Assembly: GCF_019104745.1 (NCBI RefSeq)
Contig: NZ_JAHRWL010000002.1
Coordinates: forward strand, 508,076-572,075
DNA from: Thalassococcus arenae
Lineage (GTDB): Bacteria > Pseudomonadota > Alphaproteobacteria > Rhodobacterales > Rhodobacteraceae
DNA: 64,000 nt
Direction: 5' to 3'
The notes beneath the pieces were generated by a model. It saw nothing but the letters and a program-made list of their open reading frames with translations. It did no database searches and was not told the origin of the DNA. A program made the translations under genes and the position numbers. Each line of letters begins with the position of its first letter. The stretch's first letter is position 1. Positions 44,248 to 53,022 of this stretch are shown here, piece by piece.

Positions 44248-44271
44248 GGGCCCGGCCATGCGGCCGGGCCC
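44248..44271 (-). terminator. Intrinsic terminator of the PQQ dehydrogenase gene
   Basis: On the minus strand GGGCCCGGCC and GGCCGGGCCC form a 10-bp stem with a 4-nt loop. TTTGCCGTCTT follows. Confidence 0.75.
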
Positions 44272-44293
44272 CGTTCCTGCAAATCCGTCCGGA

Positions 44294-46054
44294 TCAGTTA
44301 GCCGAAGCCAGTTCCTTGGGCAGGCGGAAGGTCCAGAGCAGACCGCCCTGGTTCAGGTAGTTGACCTTCTTGGCGACCTCGCCACCCCAGAGCGGCACCG
44401 CGCCGCCCCAGCCCGAGATGACCGAGACATACTGTTCGCCATCCTGTTCCCAGGTGATCGGCTGGCCGACGATGCCAGAGCCGGTCTGGAACGACCAAAG
44501 CTTTTCACCGGTTTCGTCATCCAGCGCCACGAACTCGCCTTCGGGGGTGCCGTAGAACACCAGGCCACCCGCGGTGGTCATCACGCCACCCCAGAGCGGA
44601 GCGTCGTTCTTGACCTCCCATTTCAGTTCCATCGTGTCGGGGTCGATCGCCTTGAGGCTGCCGATATGGTCCTCGTAGTTCGGCTTGATGGTAAAGCCCG
44701 AGCCCAGGTAGGCCGCGCCCTTCTTGTAGGTCACCGGCTCGTTCCAGATGTCCATGCCCCATTCGTTCGAGGGCACGTAGAAATTGCCGGTGCGCTGCGA
44801 GAACGCCATCGGCATCCAGTTCTTGCCGCCGAGGAAGGACGGAGAGGCGAAGATCACCGCGCCCTTCTTGCCGTCGGCCGCTTCGGCCGGGTCGCCGGGG
44901 CGGTTTTCCTCGACAAAGATCGGGCGGCCGTTCTCGTCGATGCCACTGGCCCAGGAGATATCCTTGACGAAAGGCATGGCCGAAACGAAGCCGCCATCGG
45001 CCGCGTCGAGCACGTAGAAGAACCCGTTGCGGTCGGCCGTGGCCAGGCGCTGGTTGCCGGCGCGGTCGTTATAGGCGACCACTTCGTTCACGCCGTCGTA
45101 GTCCCAGCCTTCGCGCGGAGTGGTCTGGAAGTGCCACTTGATCTCGCCATCGGCGGGGTTGATGCCGATCCGGCTGGCCGCATAGAGGTTGTCGCCGGTG
45201 CCGTCGTTCTTTTGGCCCGCATCGCGCAGCCACGAATTCCAGGGCGCGGGGTTGCCTGCGCCGAAGATCAGCGTGTCGGTGCGTTCGTCATAGGAACCGC
45301 CCAGCCAGGTCGCCCCGCCGCCGGTCTTCCACATGTCGCCCGGCCAGGTGGCGTTCAGCGTACCGGTCATGGTGCTTTCCTGACCATTCAGCGTGCCCAT
45401 ATGGCCTTCGATCACCGGGCGTTCCCAGACCAGGTCGCCGGTGTTCACGTCACGCGCCTGCACCGATCCGACGATGCCGAATTCGCCACCGGAATTCCCG
45501 GTGATGACCAGCCCGTTCACGATCAGCGGCGCGGCGGTGTAGCTGTAGCCGGCCTTGTAATCGTCGATCTGGTCGCGCCAGACCACGTCGCCCGTCTTGG
45601 CGTTCAGCGCCACGATGCGCGCATCCAGCGTGCCGAAGATCACCTTGTCGCCATAAAGCGCGGCACCGCGGTTGATGACGTCGCAGCAGGGAAGGATGCC
45701 TTCGGGCAGGCGGGCGTCGTATTGCCAGATCTCTTTTCCGGTCTTCACGTCGATGGCGTAAAGCCGGGAATACGACCCGGTGATGTACATGATCCCGTCA
45801 TAGACCAGCGGCTGGGTTTCCTGCCCGCGCTGTTTTTCCCCGCCCAGGCTGAAGGCCCAGGCCGGAACCAGGTTCTTGACGTTTTCGCGGTTCAGCATGT
45901 CCAGCGGCGAATAGCGCTGCAGGTGCCGGCCCATGCCGTTGGTCACGACCTGGTCGGTCATGGTCTGGTCGTTGGCCAGCATATCCTCGGTCACTTCGGC
46001 CTGGCCCATCGTGGCCAGCATTCCGAACGCGACGGCGGCGACGAATCTGTTCAT
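44294..46054 (-). CDS. PQQ-dependent alcohol dehydrogenase with lanthanide-type metal site
   Basis: 586 residues. The signal peptide ends GQA (1-19). The adjacent cysteines C123-C124 (LPCCD) form the typical vicinal disulfide. Metal ligands Glu191 and Asn268, catalytic Asp318, and an extra Asp320 in WDYD match the DxD signature of lanthanide-dependent enzymes (XoxF, ExaF/PedH). [13 protein letters not shown] and ISWASGID place it nearer the ethanol/broad-alcohol ExaA/ExaF branch than MxaF. It oxidises alcohols in the periplasm, passing electrons to cytochrome c. The ATG at 46054 starts the signal peptide. Substrate range is inferred only. Confidence 0.92.
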   Translation of the reverse strand: MNRFVAAVAFGMLATMGQAEVTEDMLANDQTMTDQVVTNGMGRHLQRYSPLDMLNRENVKNLVPAWAFSLGGEKQRGQETQPLVYDGIMYITGSYSRLYAIDVKTGKEIWQYDARLPEGILPCCDVINRGAALYGDKVIFGTLDARIVALNAKTGDVVWRDQIDDYKAGYSYTAAPLIVNGLVITGNSGGEFGIVGSVQARDVNTGDLVWERPVIEGHMGTLNGQESTMTGTLNATWPGDMWKTGGGATWLGGSYDERTDTLIFGAGNPAPWNSWLRDAGQKNDGTGDNLYAASRIGINPADGEIKWHFQTTPREGWDYDGVNEVVAYNDRAGNQRLATADRNGFFYVLDAADGGFVSAMPFVKDISWASGIDENGRPIFVEENRPGDPAEAADGKKGAVIFASPSFLGGKNWMPMAFSQRTGNFYVPSNEWGMDIWNEPVTYKKGAAYLGSGFTIKPNYEDHIGSLKAIDPDTMELKWEVKNDAPLWGGVMTTAGGLVFYGTPEGEFVALDDETGEKLWSFQTGSGIVGQPITWEQDGEQYVSVISGWGGAVPLWGGEVAKKVNYLNQGGLLWTFRLPKELASAN

Positions 46055-46220
46055 GTGTTTCCTCCCGTGAACACGCCGTTGAAATGGCCGCCGGGTGAAT
46101 GGCGGCCGGTCTTTCCCGAGCCCGAGTATAGTCATGCGCCCCGTGCGCCATATGCGACGTGAGTCTTACGACCTTCGCGGGCTTGACAGGGCGGGGGACG
46201 AATCGGCTCAACTGGCGGGC

Positions 46221-46781
46221 ATGTCCACTTTGCGCCGCAAGGCGATGCCAGTCCTGGCCGCGATCGCGGCCCTTGCCCAGCCGACGGTCGCCGCGCCGCT
46301 GCTGGCCGATGGCGGCTATGGCATCTGGCTGGAAGACGGGCAGGGCGCACGCATCCGGATCGGCGCGCTGGAGGTTGGCGCGGGCGCCTATCGCCTGTCC
46401 ATGAACGATGCGCCCTTTACCGACCAGTTCCTGTCGATGCGGCCGTTCAAATGCCTCGAAGGGCCGGACAAGATGTGGTGCCACGTACCCTATCCCTATC
46501 CCAACCGGCATGACCTGAACGCCGGGCCGACCGATCTGGAATACGACCTGCTGTTCGTCTGGAAGGGCAAGGGCGATTACGGCATCGACATGTGGAACGG
46601 GCTTTATTACGCGCTGGCGCGCGACGGCAGCGGCCTGACCGGCGCGGTGCATGAAATGAACATGGACATGCTGGCGGTGCCGCCGGTTGCGGGCGATCTG
46701 CGCCCGATCGCACCCGGCGACCTGCACCAGGCCGACCCCGACAGCCACTGGCTGCCGGTGTTGCGGGTGCTGCCGGATTGA
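46221..46781 (+). CDS. Secreted protein of unknown function next to PQQ dehydrogenase
   Basis: 186 residues from ATG 46221. A signal peptide (MSTLRRKAMPVLAAIAALAQ then PTVAA) is likely. The mature part has two cysteines (FKCLEG and MWCHVPYPYP), and many aromatic and acidic residues. It is divergent from the PQQ dehydrogenase gene (166 nt apart), so a shared regulator is possible. I do not recognise the family. Confidence 0.72.
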   Translation: MSTLRRKAMPVLAAIAALAQPTVAAPLLADGGYGIWLEDGQGARIRIGALEVGAGAYRLSMNDAPFTDQFLSMRPFKCLEGPDKMWCHVPYPYPNRHDLNAGPTDLEYDLLFVWKGKGDYGIDMWNGLYYALARDGSGLTGAVHEMNMDMLAVPPVAGDLRPIAPGDLHQADPDSHWLPVLRVLPD

Positions 46782-46790
46782 AAGCCCGCG

Positions 46791-47330
46791 CTAGCGATGC
46801 ATCGGATCGCCGCGCGCCAGCGCCAGGTGGTGCGCCGGATGATGGTTGCCGGTGGCCAGCAATCCGAAGAAGCCAAGCGCCCGGATCGCCGCGGCCTCCT
46901 CGGGGTCGGTGACAATCCAGACCAGCCCTCGAGCGCCGATCTCGACCTCCGACCGCCAGCCGGTCTCGGCCGCCAGCACGGCTGCGTGCGCCGGCACCAT
47001 GCGCTGCGCCGCATCGGCGCCGGGCGCCCCGTCGGCGACAGTCATGCGCAGCCCGTCCGGTACCGCGTCCTCGGATACGACAAGGGTCAGCGCCACGGTG
47101 TTCATGTCCTGCAGATGCAGGCGCAGCGCGGCGATGTCGACGCGGCTCCAGTCGGTCGCGGGATCGGTTCGCAGCAGCGCGACGATCTCGGCGATCGCGG
47201 CAAAGGCGCCTTGTCCGGGTTCCTGTACCGCGTCCGGCGCACGGTAGACCGTGTGGGTCGCGTGCTGCGCCACGCCGGGGACGGCGAAGGTGGTGGCAAC
47301 GGCAAGGGCAATAGCGAGTGGGCGGATCAT
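46791..47330 (-). CDS. Secreted protein of unknown function
   Basis: 179 residues. The signal peptide ends GVAQ (1-22). It contains a histidine-rich stretch near both ends (QHATHTVY; GNHHPAHHLALARGDPMHR), which could bind metal, but this is only a guess. There are no cysteines and no recognised domain. Its start is 57 nt from the divergent Crp/Fnr gene. Confidence 0.7.
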   Translation of the reverse strand: MIRPLAIALAVATTFAVPGVAQHATHTVYRAPDAVQEPGQGAFAAIAEIVALLRTDPATDWSRVDIAALRLHLQDMNTVALTLVVSEDAVPDGLRMTVADGAPGADAAQRMVPAHAAVLAAETGWRSEVEIGARGLVWIVTDPEEAAAIRALGFFGLLATGNHHPAHHLALARGDPMHR

Positions 47331-47386
47331 CGGGACCTCCGGCTGACTTGGGCGTTTGACGATAGACGTCCGGCGGCGCCGGGCTT

Positions 47387-47965
47387 ATGATCCCGATCAT
47401 GATCGGTCCGCCTTTCGACAGCCTTCCCGAAGCCGCCTTGCGCCGCGTCGCGTTGGCCCAGGGCGACCGGCTGTTCGCCGAAGCCGACCGTGCCGACGCG
47501 ATCTTTGCGATCGAGACCGGATCGGTGCATTTGGTCCGGGTCACCGTCGAGGGCCAGCGTGTCGTGATCGCGCGCGCCGGGCCGGGCGCGACCTTGGCCG
47601 AGGCGGCGCTTTTCGCGGACCGCTATCATTGCGACGCGGTGGCGATCGAGCCGGCAATGGCGTGGCGGATCGACAAGTCGGCGGTGCTTGCGGCGTTGCG
47701 GGCAGGAGGCGATTTCGCGGAAACGCTGTGCGCGCATCTGGCGGGCCAGGTGCGGCAGGAACGGCTGCGGCGCGAGATCATCGCGATCCGGTCGGCCGAG
47801 GACCGGGTGCTTGCGGCGCTGGTGGGGCTAGGCCAGCCCGGCACCGTCACCGCCTTTGCCGCCGAGATCGGTCTGACGCAGGAGGCCTGCGCGCGGGCGC
47901 TGACGCGGCTGGTCGCGGCGGGGCGCGTGAGCAAGGTTGCGCGCGGTCGTTATGCCGCGCGCTGA
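47387..47965 (+). CDS. Crp/Fnr-family transcriptional regulator
   Basis: 192 residues. An N-terminal cyclic-nucleotide-binding-like barrel (about 10-120) is followed by a C-terminal helix-turn-helix (about 150-190, VTAFAAEIGLTQEACARALT). It lacks the N-terminal cysteine cluster of FNR, so oxygen sensing through Fe-S is not expected; a DNR-like or ligand-binding role is possible. A second ATG 12 nt on is an equal start choice. It ends 3 nt before the cytochrome gene on the other strand. Confidence 0.88.
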   Translation: MIPIMIGPPFDSLPEAALRRVALAQGDRLFAEADRADAIFAIETGSVHLVRVTVEGQRVVIARAGPGATLAEAALFADRYHCDAVAIEPAMAWRIDKSAVLAALRAGGDFAETLCAHLAGQVRQERLRREIIAIRSAEDRVLAALVGLGQPGTVTAFAAEIGLTQEACARALTRLVAAGRVSKVARGRYAAR

Positions 47966-47968
47966 CGT

Positions 47969-48376
47969 TCAATCAGAGATCGCCTTGTTCTTTTCGACGT
48001 CGCTGATCGAGGTCAGGTAGGCCAGGATGAAGTCCTGGACGGTGCGATCCTCGATGCCGACATGGCGCATCTTGGTGCCGGGCATGAAACCCTTGTTGTC
48101 TTCCATCCAGGCGCGCAGGGCCGCGGGGGTCCAGACGATGCCCGACGCTTCGAGCGCGATGGAATAATCGTATCCCTCGTAGCTGCCCGCAGCGCGATAG
48201 ACCACGTCTTCCAGCGGCGGGCCGTAGGACGGGTCGGTCGAGTCCACCGCGTGGCAGCGGCGGCATTCGCGGTCGAAAAGGGTTTCGCCGGCGTCGATCT
48301 TGATCATGTCGAAGGTGTCTGCCAGCGCGGGGGACGTGGCGAGGCACAGGGCGGCAAGGGTCGTCAGGCGGGTCAT
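47969..48376 (-). CDS. Periplasmic c-type cytochrome
   Basis: 135 residues. The signal peptide ends ALA (1-19). The haem motif CRRCH is at 38-42, and the sixth ligand is likely the Met of PGTKMRHVG (about residue 102). It may accept electrons from the PQQ dehydrogenase. An FNR-like palindrome lies about 55 nt upstream of the ATG. Confidence 0.88.
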   Translation of the reverse strand: MTRLTTLAALCLATSPALADTFDMIKIDAGETLFDRECRRCHAVDSTDPSYGPPLEDVVYRAAGSYEGYDYSIALEASGIVWTPAALRAWMEDNKGFMPGTKMRHVGIEDRTVQDFILAYLTSISDVEKNKAISD

Positions 48377-48402
48377 GGTCTGGTCCTTCCTATGATGCAG
48401 CG

Positions 48403-48444
48403 ACGCTAGGCGCCCGCCGCGGGTCCGGATTTGATCCAACTCAA
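48403..48444 (-). promoter_or_regulatory. FNR/DNR-like site with promoter for the cytochrome c gene
   Basis: TTGATCCAACTCAA (48431-48444) matches the FNR consensus TTGATnnnnATCAA except for one base. On the minus strand the hexamer TAGCGT (48403-48408) sits where the -10 would be if the site were centred near -41.5. The site also faces the divergent binding-protein gene (start 48533). The closest candidate binder is the Crp/Fnr gene at 47387. Confidence 0.45.
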
Positions 48445-48532
48445 AAGCGGCGCTCCGCGCGCCTGTCCTTTGGTCGTATTTTGGTGCGGTTTTCCGCTGC
48501 TAGGCTGGCGCGGACAGACTGGGAGGAGTCTC

Positions 48533-49504
48533 ATGAGCATTCTGGCTACGATCCGCGCCGCCGGCGCGGCCTTGGTTCTGACCGCATCCGCCACGCTGGC
48601 GGAAATGCCGGTGCTGCGTGCCGCGGTCCTGGAATTCGGCACGGTGAACTGGGAACTGGACAGCATCACCCATCATGGCCTGGACAAGGCCAACGGGTTC
48701 GCGTTGCAGGTTCAGGGCATGGCGGGCGGGTCCGCCGCGCAGATCGCGTTCCAGGGCGGCGAGGCGGATGTGATCGTGTCCGACTGGTTGTGGGTGGCGC
48801 GACAGCGCGCGGCGGGCAAGGATTACGTTTTCATCCCCTATTCCAAGGCCGTGGGCGCGCTAATGGTGCCCGGCGACAGCCCGGCGCAATCGCTGGCCGA
48901 CCTCGCGCGCGGCAAGATCGGCATCGCGGGCGGGCCGCTGGACAAGTCCTGGCTGATCCTTCAGGCCTTCGCCGCGCAGCAGGGCGTCGACCTCGTGGCC
49001 TCGACCGAACAGGTTTTCGGCGCGCCGCCGCTGATCTTCAAGACCGCGCTGCAGGGTGAATTGGATGGCGCGATCAACTTCTGGCACTTCCTGGCCAAGA
49101 TGGAGGCGGCGGGCATGCGCAAGCTGGTCACCGTCGACGAGGCCGCGCAGGCGCTTGGACTTGACCCTGAAACGCCGCTGCTGGGCTATGTGATGCGCGG
49201 CGAGATGCTGCGCGACAACCCCGAACTGGTTCATGGCCTTGCCGCGGCCTCGCGCGCCGCCAAGGAAATGCTGGCCGGCGACGATGCCGAATGGGAGCGG
49301 CTGCGTCCGCGAATGAACGCCGAGACCGATGCGCAATTCGCCAAGCTGGTCGAAGGTTACCGGGCCGGTATCCCCAATCCGGGCCCGGTGGACGAGGCAG
49401 CCGCGGCCAAGATGCTGAAGCTGATGGCCGAATTGGGCGGCGAAGAGCTGTTGGGCCCGGTCACCGAACTGCCCGAGGGTGTCTTTGTCCAGCCCGGCAG
49501 CTGA
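48533..49504 (+). CDS. NMT1/TauA-like ABC substrate-binding protein
   Basis: 323 residues. The signal peptide ends TLA (about 1-22). The NMT1-like fold is shown by AQIAFQGGEADVIVSDWLWV, KIGIAGGPLDKSWLI and INFWHFLAKMEAAG. Family members bind sulfonates, nitrate, pyrimidines and others. GGAGGAG lies upstream of the ATG. An ATPase gene overlaps its end, but no matching permease is present nearby. Confidence 0.85.
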   Translation: MSILATIRAAGAALVLTASATLAEMPVLRAAVLEFGTVNWELDSITHHGLDKANGFALQVQGMAGGSAAQIAFQGGEADVIVSDWLWVARQRAAGKDYVFIPYSKAVGALMVPGDSPAQSLADLARGKIGIAGGPLDKSWLILQAFAAQQGVDLVASTEQVFGAPPLIFKTALQGELDGAINFWHFLAKMEAAGMRKLVTVDEAAQALGLDPETPLLGYVMRGEMLRDNPELVHGLAAASRAAKEMLAGDDAEWERLRPRMNAETDAQFAKLVEGYRAGIPNPGPVDEAAAAKMLKLMAELGGEELLGPVTELPEGVFVQPGS

Positions 49505-50153
49505 ACAGGTGCCCCTGCGCCTGGTCGGAACCGGGGCGACCGGCGCCCCGGTCGTCGCGCGTCTGCGGATCGACGGGTTGTCGCTGCAGGGCCGGCCGGT
49601 GCTCGGCGCCATCGACCTGACGTTGCGCGCAGGCGAAACGGCGGCGCTGACCGGACCGTCGGGCATCGGCAAGACGACGCTGCTGCGCGCCCTGGCCGGG
49701 CTCGGCCCTGGTTTTTCCGGCGAAAGGCAGGTGCCGGACCGTCTGGGATACGTCTTTCAGGAACCGACGCTGATGCCCTGGTGCAGCCTGCGTGACAACA
49801 TCGTGCTGACCGCCGGGGTTCCGGCCGGGCAGGCCGACAAGGCGCTGGCCGAGGTCGGGCTGGGCGGGCGCGGCGACGACTTTCCCCGGCAGCTTTCGCT
49901 GGGCCAGCAGCGCCGCCTGTCGCTGGCCCGCGCCTTCGCCGCCGACCCCGATCTGCTGCTGCTGGACGAACCCTTCGTGTCGCTTGACCCGGCGCTGGCC
50001 GACGAGATGATGACCCTGTTCGAGACGCTGCGCGCCGGCCGTGGCATGGCCACGCTGGTCGTCACCCACAGCGAAGACGAGGCGCGACGGCTGGCCCGCC
50101 GCATCCTGCGGCTGGAGGGCCATCCGGCGCGGCTGGTGGAAACGGCCGGCTGA
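49479..50153 (+). CDS. ABC transporter ATPase (SsuB/TauB like), permease missing
   Basis: 224 residues if it starts at the GTG at 49479, 26 nt inside the previous gene; the GTG at 49509, just after it, is an equally good choice. Walker A is GPSGIGKTT, the signature LSLGQQRR (unusual third residue) and Walker B LLLLDEPF. It should drive the NMT1-type importer with the binding protein upstream. The next gene is on the other strand, so no inner-membrane partner is encoded in place. Confidence 0.85.
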   Translation: MSLSSPAAEQVPLRLVGTGATGAPVVARLRIDGLSLQGRPVLGAIDLTLRAGETAALTGPSGIGKTTLLRALAGLGPGFSGERQVPDRLGYVFQEPTLMPWCSLRDNIVLTAGVPAGQADKALAEVGLGGRGDDFPRQLSLGQQRRLSLARAFAADPDLLLLDEPFVSLDPALADEMMTLFETLRAGRGMATLVVTHSEDEARRLARRILRLEGHPARLVETAG

Positions 50154-50159
50154 TCGGGT

Positions 50160-50702
50160 TCAGAAGGACGGCGCGTAGCGCCAGTTGTCGGCATCCGGCG
50201 TGACTTCGTCCAGGTCGTATCCCGCCGCCTGCAGGCGTTGCGCGACCGGCAGCCCGTCTTTCGCGGCCTCATCGACGAATTGCCGCCCCAGGGCCTCGTC
50301 CTGTCCGATGCCGAAGCCGCGGATCAGGTTCAGGCCGTGGTTGAACTTGCCGACCGGGTCGCCGGCCTCGGCGGCCTGCCGGTCCCATTCGGCGGCAGCG
50401 TCGGGGTTGAATTCGCCGCCATTGCCGTTCTGTTCCATGTAGGACATCCAGGTCATCGCGCCGGTATAGCCTTGCGTCGCGCAATTGGTGAACAGCTTGC
50501 GGGCGTCCAGATGCGCGCCCATCTTGGTCAGCGCATAGCCGGTCGAACACAGCACCATGTCGGTCTCGCCGCGCGCGGCGCGGTCGATGAAGCTTTCCCA
50601 GGTCATCTCGTCGGGGTTCAGCGTACCGAGGTCGTCTTCGGCCTCGGTCGCGCTGATCGGCGCAGCGGCGAGGGTGGTCAACAGGGCGATCCGGATCAGC
50701 AT
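50160..50702 (-). CDS. Secreted Sel1/TPR-like protein
   Basis: 180 residues. The signal peptide (1-18) ends ISA. AGG AGG-type ribosome site 5 nt before the ATG at 50702. The Sel1-like helix pairs (about 60-165) include AAAEWDRQAAEAGDPVGKFN and EALGRQFVDEAAKDGLPVAQ. It likely mediates protein contacts in the periplasm. It lies after the exporter permease on the same strand with 66 nt between. Confidence 0.78.
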   Translation of the reverse strand: MLIRIALLTTLAAAPISATEAEDDLGTLNPDEMTWESFIDRAARGETDMVLCSTGYALTKMGAHLDARKLFTNCATQGYTGAMTWMSYMEQNGNGGEFNPDAAAEWDRQAAEAGDPVGKFNHGLNLIRGFGIGQDEALGRQFVDEAAKDGLPVAQRLQAAGYDLDEVTPDADNWRYAPSF

Positions 50703-50768
50703 GGCAGTCCTCCTGCGCAAACCCATATCACGTATGCGTCTTTGCCGCAGCGCCCTTATGGTCGTAGC

Positions 50769-51557
50769 TCAGCCTTTGCGGCGGATCATGCCGCGCGCCG
50801 GGTCGTAGCCCCACAGCGCCGCGCCCAGAAACGCCGCCGTGGCGGCGATGACCACGACCAATGCCAGCGGTTCCAGCCGGAGGTAGAGCGCAAAGCGGAT
50901 CAGTTCGACCACGTGCGTGAACGGGTTCAGGGCGCAGATGTCGTGCAGAAGACGTGAGGATTCCGCCATCTTCCAAAGCGGATAGAGCGCGGAGCTGAGA
51001 AAGAACATCGGGAAGATGACGAAATTCATCACGCCGGCGAAATTCTCCAATTGCCGGATCAGGCTCGACAGCGCCAGCCCGAGCGCGCCCAGCATCAGCC
51101 CGCCCAGGACCAGCGCCGGCAGCACCGTGACATATCCCCATCCCGGCAGCGTGATGCCAAAGGCCCAGGCCACGGCGAGAAAGGCATAGACCTGCAGGAC
51201 CGAAATGAATGTCGCCCCGCAAAGCTTTGAAAACAGGAGAAACCAGCGCGCCACAGGTGCCGTCAGCAAAAGCCGCATCGATCCCATTTCGCGATCGTAG
51301 ACCAGGCTGAGCGCGCTTTGCATGCCGTTGAACAGCAGGATCATGCCGCACAGGCCGGGTACGATGTAGGTCTCATAGGTGATGTAGGTCTGGTAGGGTG
51401 GGATGATCGACAGGCCGAGCGCTGCGCGGAACCCCGCAGCGAAGACCAGGAGCCAGACCAGGGGGCGCACCAGCGCGGCGACGAACCGTTCGCGCTGATG
51501 GATGAATCGCAGCGCTTCGCGCCAGACGATCGCGCGGAACGCCCGCCAGCGGTGCAT
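50769..51557 (-). CDS. ABC-2 type transporter permease of the PQQ-alcohol dehydrogenase system (PedC-like)
   Basis: 262 residues with six hydrophobic segments. FHIHQRERF-type start (ALRFIHQRERFVAALVRPLVWLL) and YEIVPG-like YETYIVPGLCG fit ABC-2 exporters. Membership in the alcohol ABC permease (PedC) group follows from the neighbouring ATPase, propeller and binding protein genes. Its ATG shares one base with the stop of the ATPase gene. The exported or moved substance is unknown. Confidence 0.85.
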   Translation of the reverse strand: MHRWRAFRAIVWREALRFIHQRERFVAALVRPLVWLLVFAAGFRAALGLSIIPPYQTYITYETYIVPGLCGMILLFNGMQSALSLVYDREMGSMRLLLTAPVARWFLLFSKLCGATFISVLQVYAFLAVAWAFGITLPGWGYVTVLPALVLGGLMLGALGLALSSLIRQLENFAGVMNFVIFPMFFLSSALYPLWKMAESSRLLHDICALNPFTHVVELIRFALYLRLEPLALVVVIAATAAFLGAALWGYDPARGMIRRKG

Positions 51558-52273
51558 CAGGCGGTCTCCCGTGTTCGGGCGAGAAACCAGGCCTCCAACG
51601 TGGCATCGCCTTGCAGGGCGTGCGCCGTGCCGTCCGCCTGCAGCCGACCGCGATGCAGAAGCAACAGGCGGTCATCGGGCCGAACCTCGTCGGTCAGATG
51701 GGTGGCCCAAAGCACCGTCAGCCCATCCAGCGCCGCCAGCGCGTGGACATGGTCGACCAGCGCGGCCCGGGTGCCGGGGTCCAGCCCGACGCTGGGCTCG
51801 TCCAGCAGCAGAACGGCGGGGTCATGCAGCAGCGCACGGGCGATCTCGACCCGCCGCCGATGTCCGCCGTTCAGCACGCGCACGCGTTCGCCCGCCCGTT
51901 CGCGCATCTCCATGCGCTCCAGGGCGGCGTCGATCCGGCGCATGGCGCCGCGACCGCCCAACCCGTGCAGCGCCGCGAAATAGCGCAGGTTCTGTACCAC
52001 GCTCAGATCGAGATCCAGCGTTGGTTGCTGGAATACCACGCCGATCCGGGCCAGCGCCGCATAGGGCGCGCGCGCCAGATCGTTCCCGGCGATCTCGATC
52101 CGGCCGTGCGGCGCCACGAACAGCCGGGTGAGCAGGGCGAACAGGGTCGACTTGCCGGCGCCGTTCGGCCCCAGCAGCGCCGCGAACCGGCCCGGCTCCA
52201 GCGCGAAAGACACCGCCGCCAGGGCCGGCTTGGCACCATAGGAAAAACTCAGGTCGGACACGCGCAGGCTCAT
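51557..52273 (-). CDS. ABC transporter ATPase of the PQQ-alcohol dehydrogenase system
   Basis: 238 residues. Walker A is GPNGAGKST, the Q-loop VVFQQPTLD and Walker B VLLLDEPSVGLDPGTR. The signature reads LNGGHRRR instead of LSGGQ, which I believe is shared by this subfamily (PQQ ABC ATPase). It pairs with the permease encoded next. Composite repeat copy D lies just upstream. Confidence 0.88.
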   Translation of the reverse strand: MSLRVSDLSFSYGAKPALAAVSFALEPGRFAALLGPNGAGKSTLFALLTRLFVAPHGRIEIAGNDLARAPYAALARIGVVFQQPTLDLDLSVVQNLRYFAALHGLGGRGAMRRIDAALERMEMRERAGERVRVLNGGHRRRVEIARALLHDPAVLLLDEPSVGLDPGTRAALVDHVHALAALDGLTVLWATHLTDEVRPDDRLLLLHRGRLQADGTAHALQGDATLEAWFLARTRETA

Positions 52274-52319
52274 CGCTGCAGCCTATCGCGCGACGCCAAG
52301 GCCGCAAGCCGTCCGTCGG

Positions 52320-52380
52320 CTTCATCTTGCGGAAAAAACTCCGGGGGAGTCCGCCCCTGGCGGACGGGGGCAGCGCCCCC
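52320..52380 (+). repeat. Composite intergenic repeat, copy D
   Basis: CTTCATCTTGC, then AAAACTCCGGGGG, a hairpin GTCCGCC/GGCGGAC and the palindromic GGGGGCAGCGCCCCC. It lies in the gap upstream of the exporter ATPase gene. Confidence 0.85.
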
Positions 52381-52487
52381 CGCACCCGTGACACCGGACA
52401 GGGCGTTCGAGGCCGAGAGACGAGGCGGGCGCCGGGCATCCGCCCGGCGCCCGCCCCCGGGCGACGCGCAAGGCGCGGCGCAATCCC

Positions 52488-52934
52488 TCATTCGATGGTG
52501 ATCTCCAGCCGTTGCGTCTCGCCGGTCGAACCGGGCACCTTGAGGTAATAGGAACCCGGTTTGATCGCCACGAACCCGATCTCCATCTCGCCCGCCTCGT
52601 CGAATTCGATGCTGTCCAGTCCCAGCGGCCGGATCTCCAGCCCCTCCACCACGATCTCGTCGATCCAGATCGCCCGGAAGAATTCCGGCCCGACCAGCGC
52701 CAGCTCCTGGCTGCCGTCGCCCTGGATCTCGAATTCGTAATAGGTGCCGGATTTGAGCACCCAGGGCGCGCCGGTCAGCGGCATGCCCGCGGAAAGCTGG
52801 ATCGGCTCGAGGTCCTGTTTGTTCTTGGCCGACAACAATCCCGCCAGGCCGAAGCCGCGGTCGTCATCATCGTCTGCCAGGGCGCCGAACGGCAGCGCGG
52901 CGATCAACAGGGCGGAGAGTGTCGTCTTGGTCAT
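52488..52934 (-). CDS. Periplasmic protein with cupredoxin-like features, role unknown
   Basis: 148 residues. The signal peptide ends GALA (1-19), followed by an acidic DDDDD. The mature part is beta-rich (KSGTYYEFEIQGDGSQELALV, IKPGSYYLKVPG), like a cupredoxin, but the copper-binding Cys/His/Met set is not seen. It sits between the propeller and ATPase genes, a position seen in PQQ systems. Function inferred only from context. Confidence 0.7.
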   Translation of the reverse strand: MTKTTLSALLIAALPFGALADDDDDRGFGLAGLLSAKNKQDLEPIQLSAGMPLTGAPWVLKSGTYYEFEIQGDGSQELALVGPEFFRAIWIDEIVVEGLEIRPLGLDSIEFDEAGEMEIGFVAIKPGSYYLKVPGSTGETQRLEITIE

Positions 52935-53022
52935 GGTCGTGTCCTTGCGGTGGCTGTCCGGGGTCGCAGGTCCCCGGGGGGCCGGGTGTAGGGTGGTTTT
53001 CCACCCCACCGTGCCCGGCGGT

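Noticed and set aside
46183-46211. TTGACA promoter upstream of the 46221 gene
   Set aside because: A good -35 hexamer, but the sequence 17 nt downstream (GCTCAA) is not a convincing -10.
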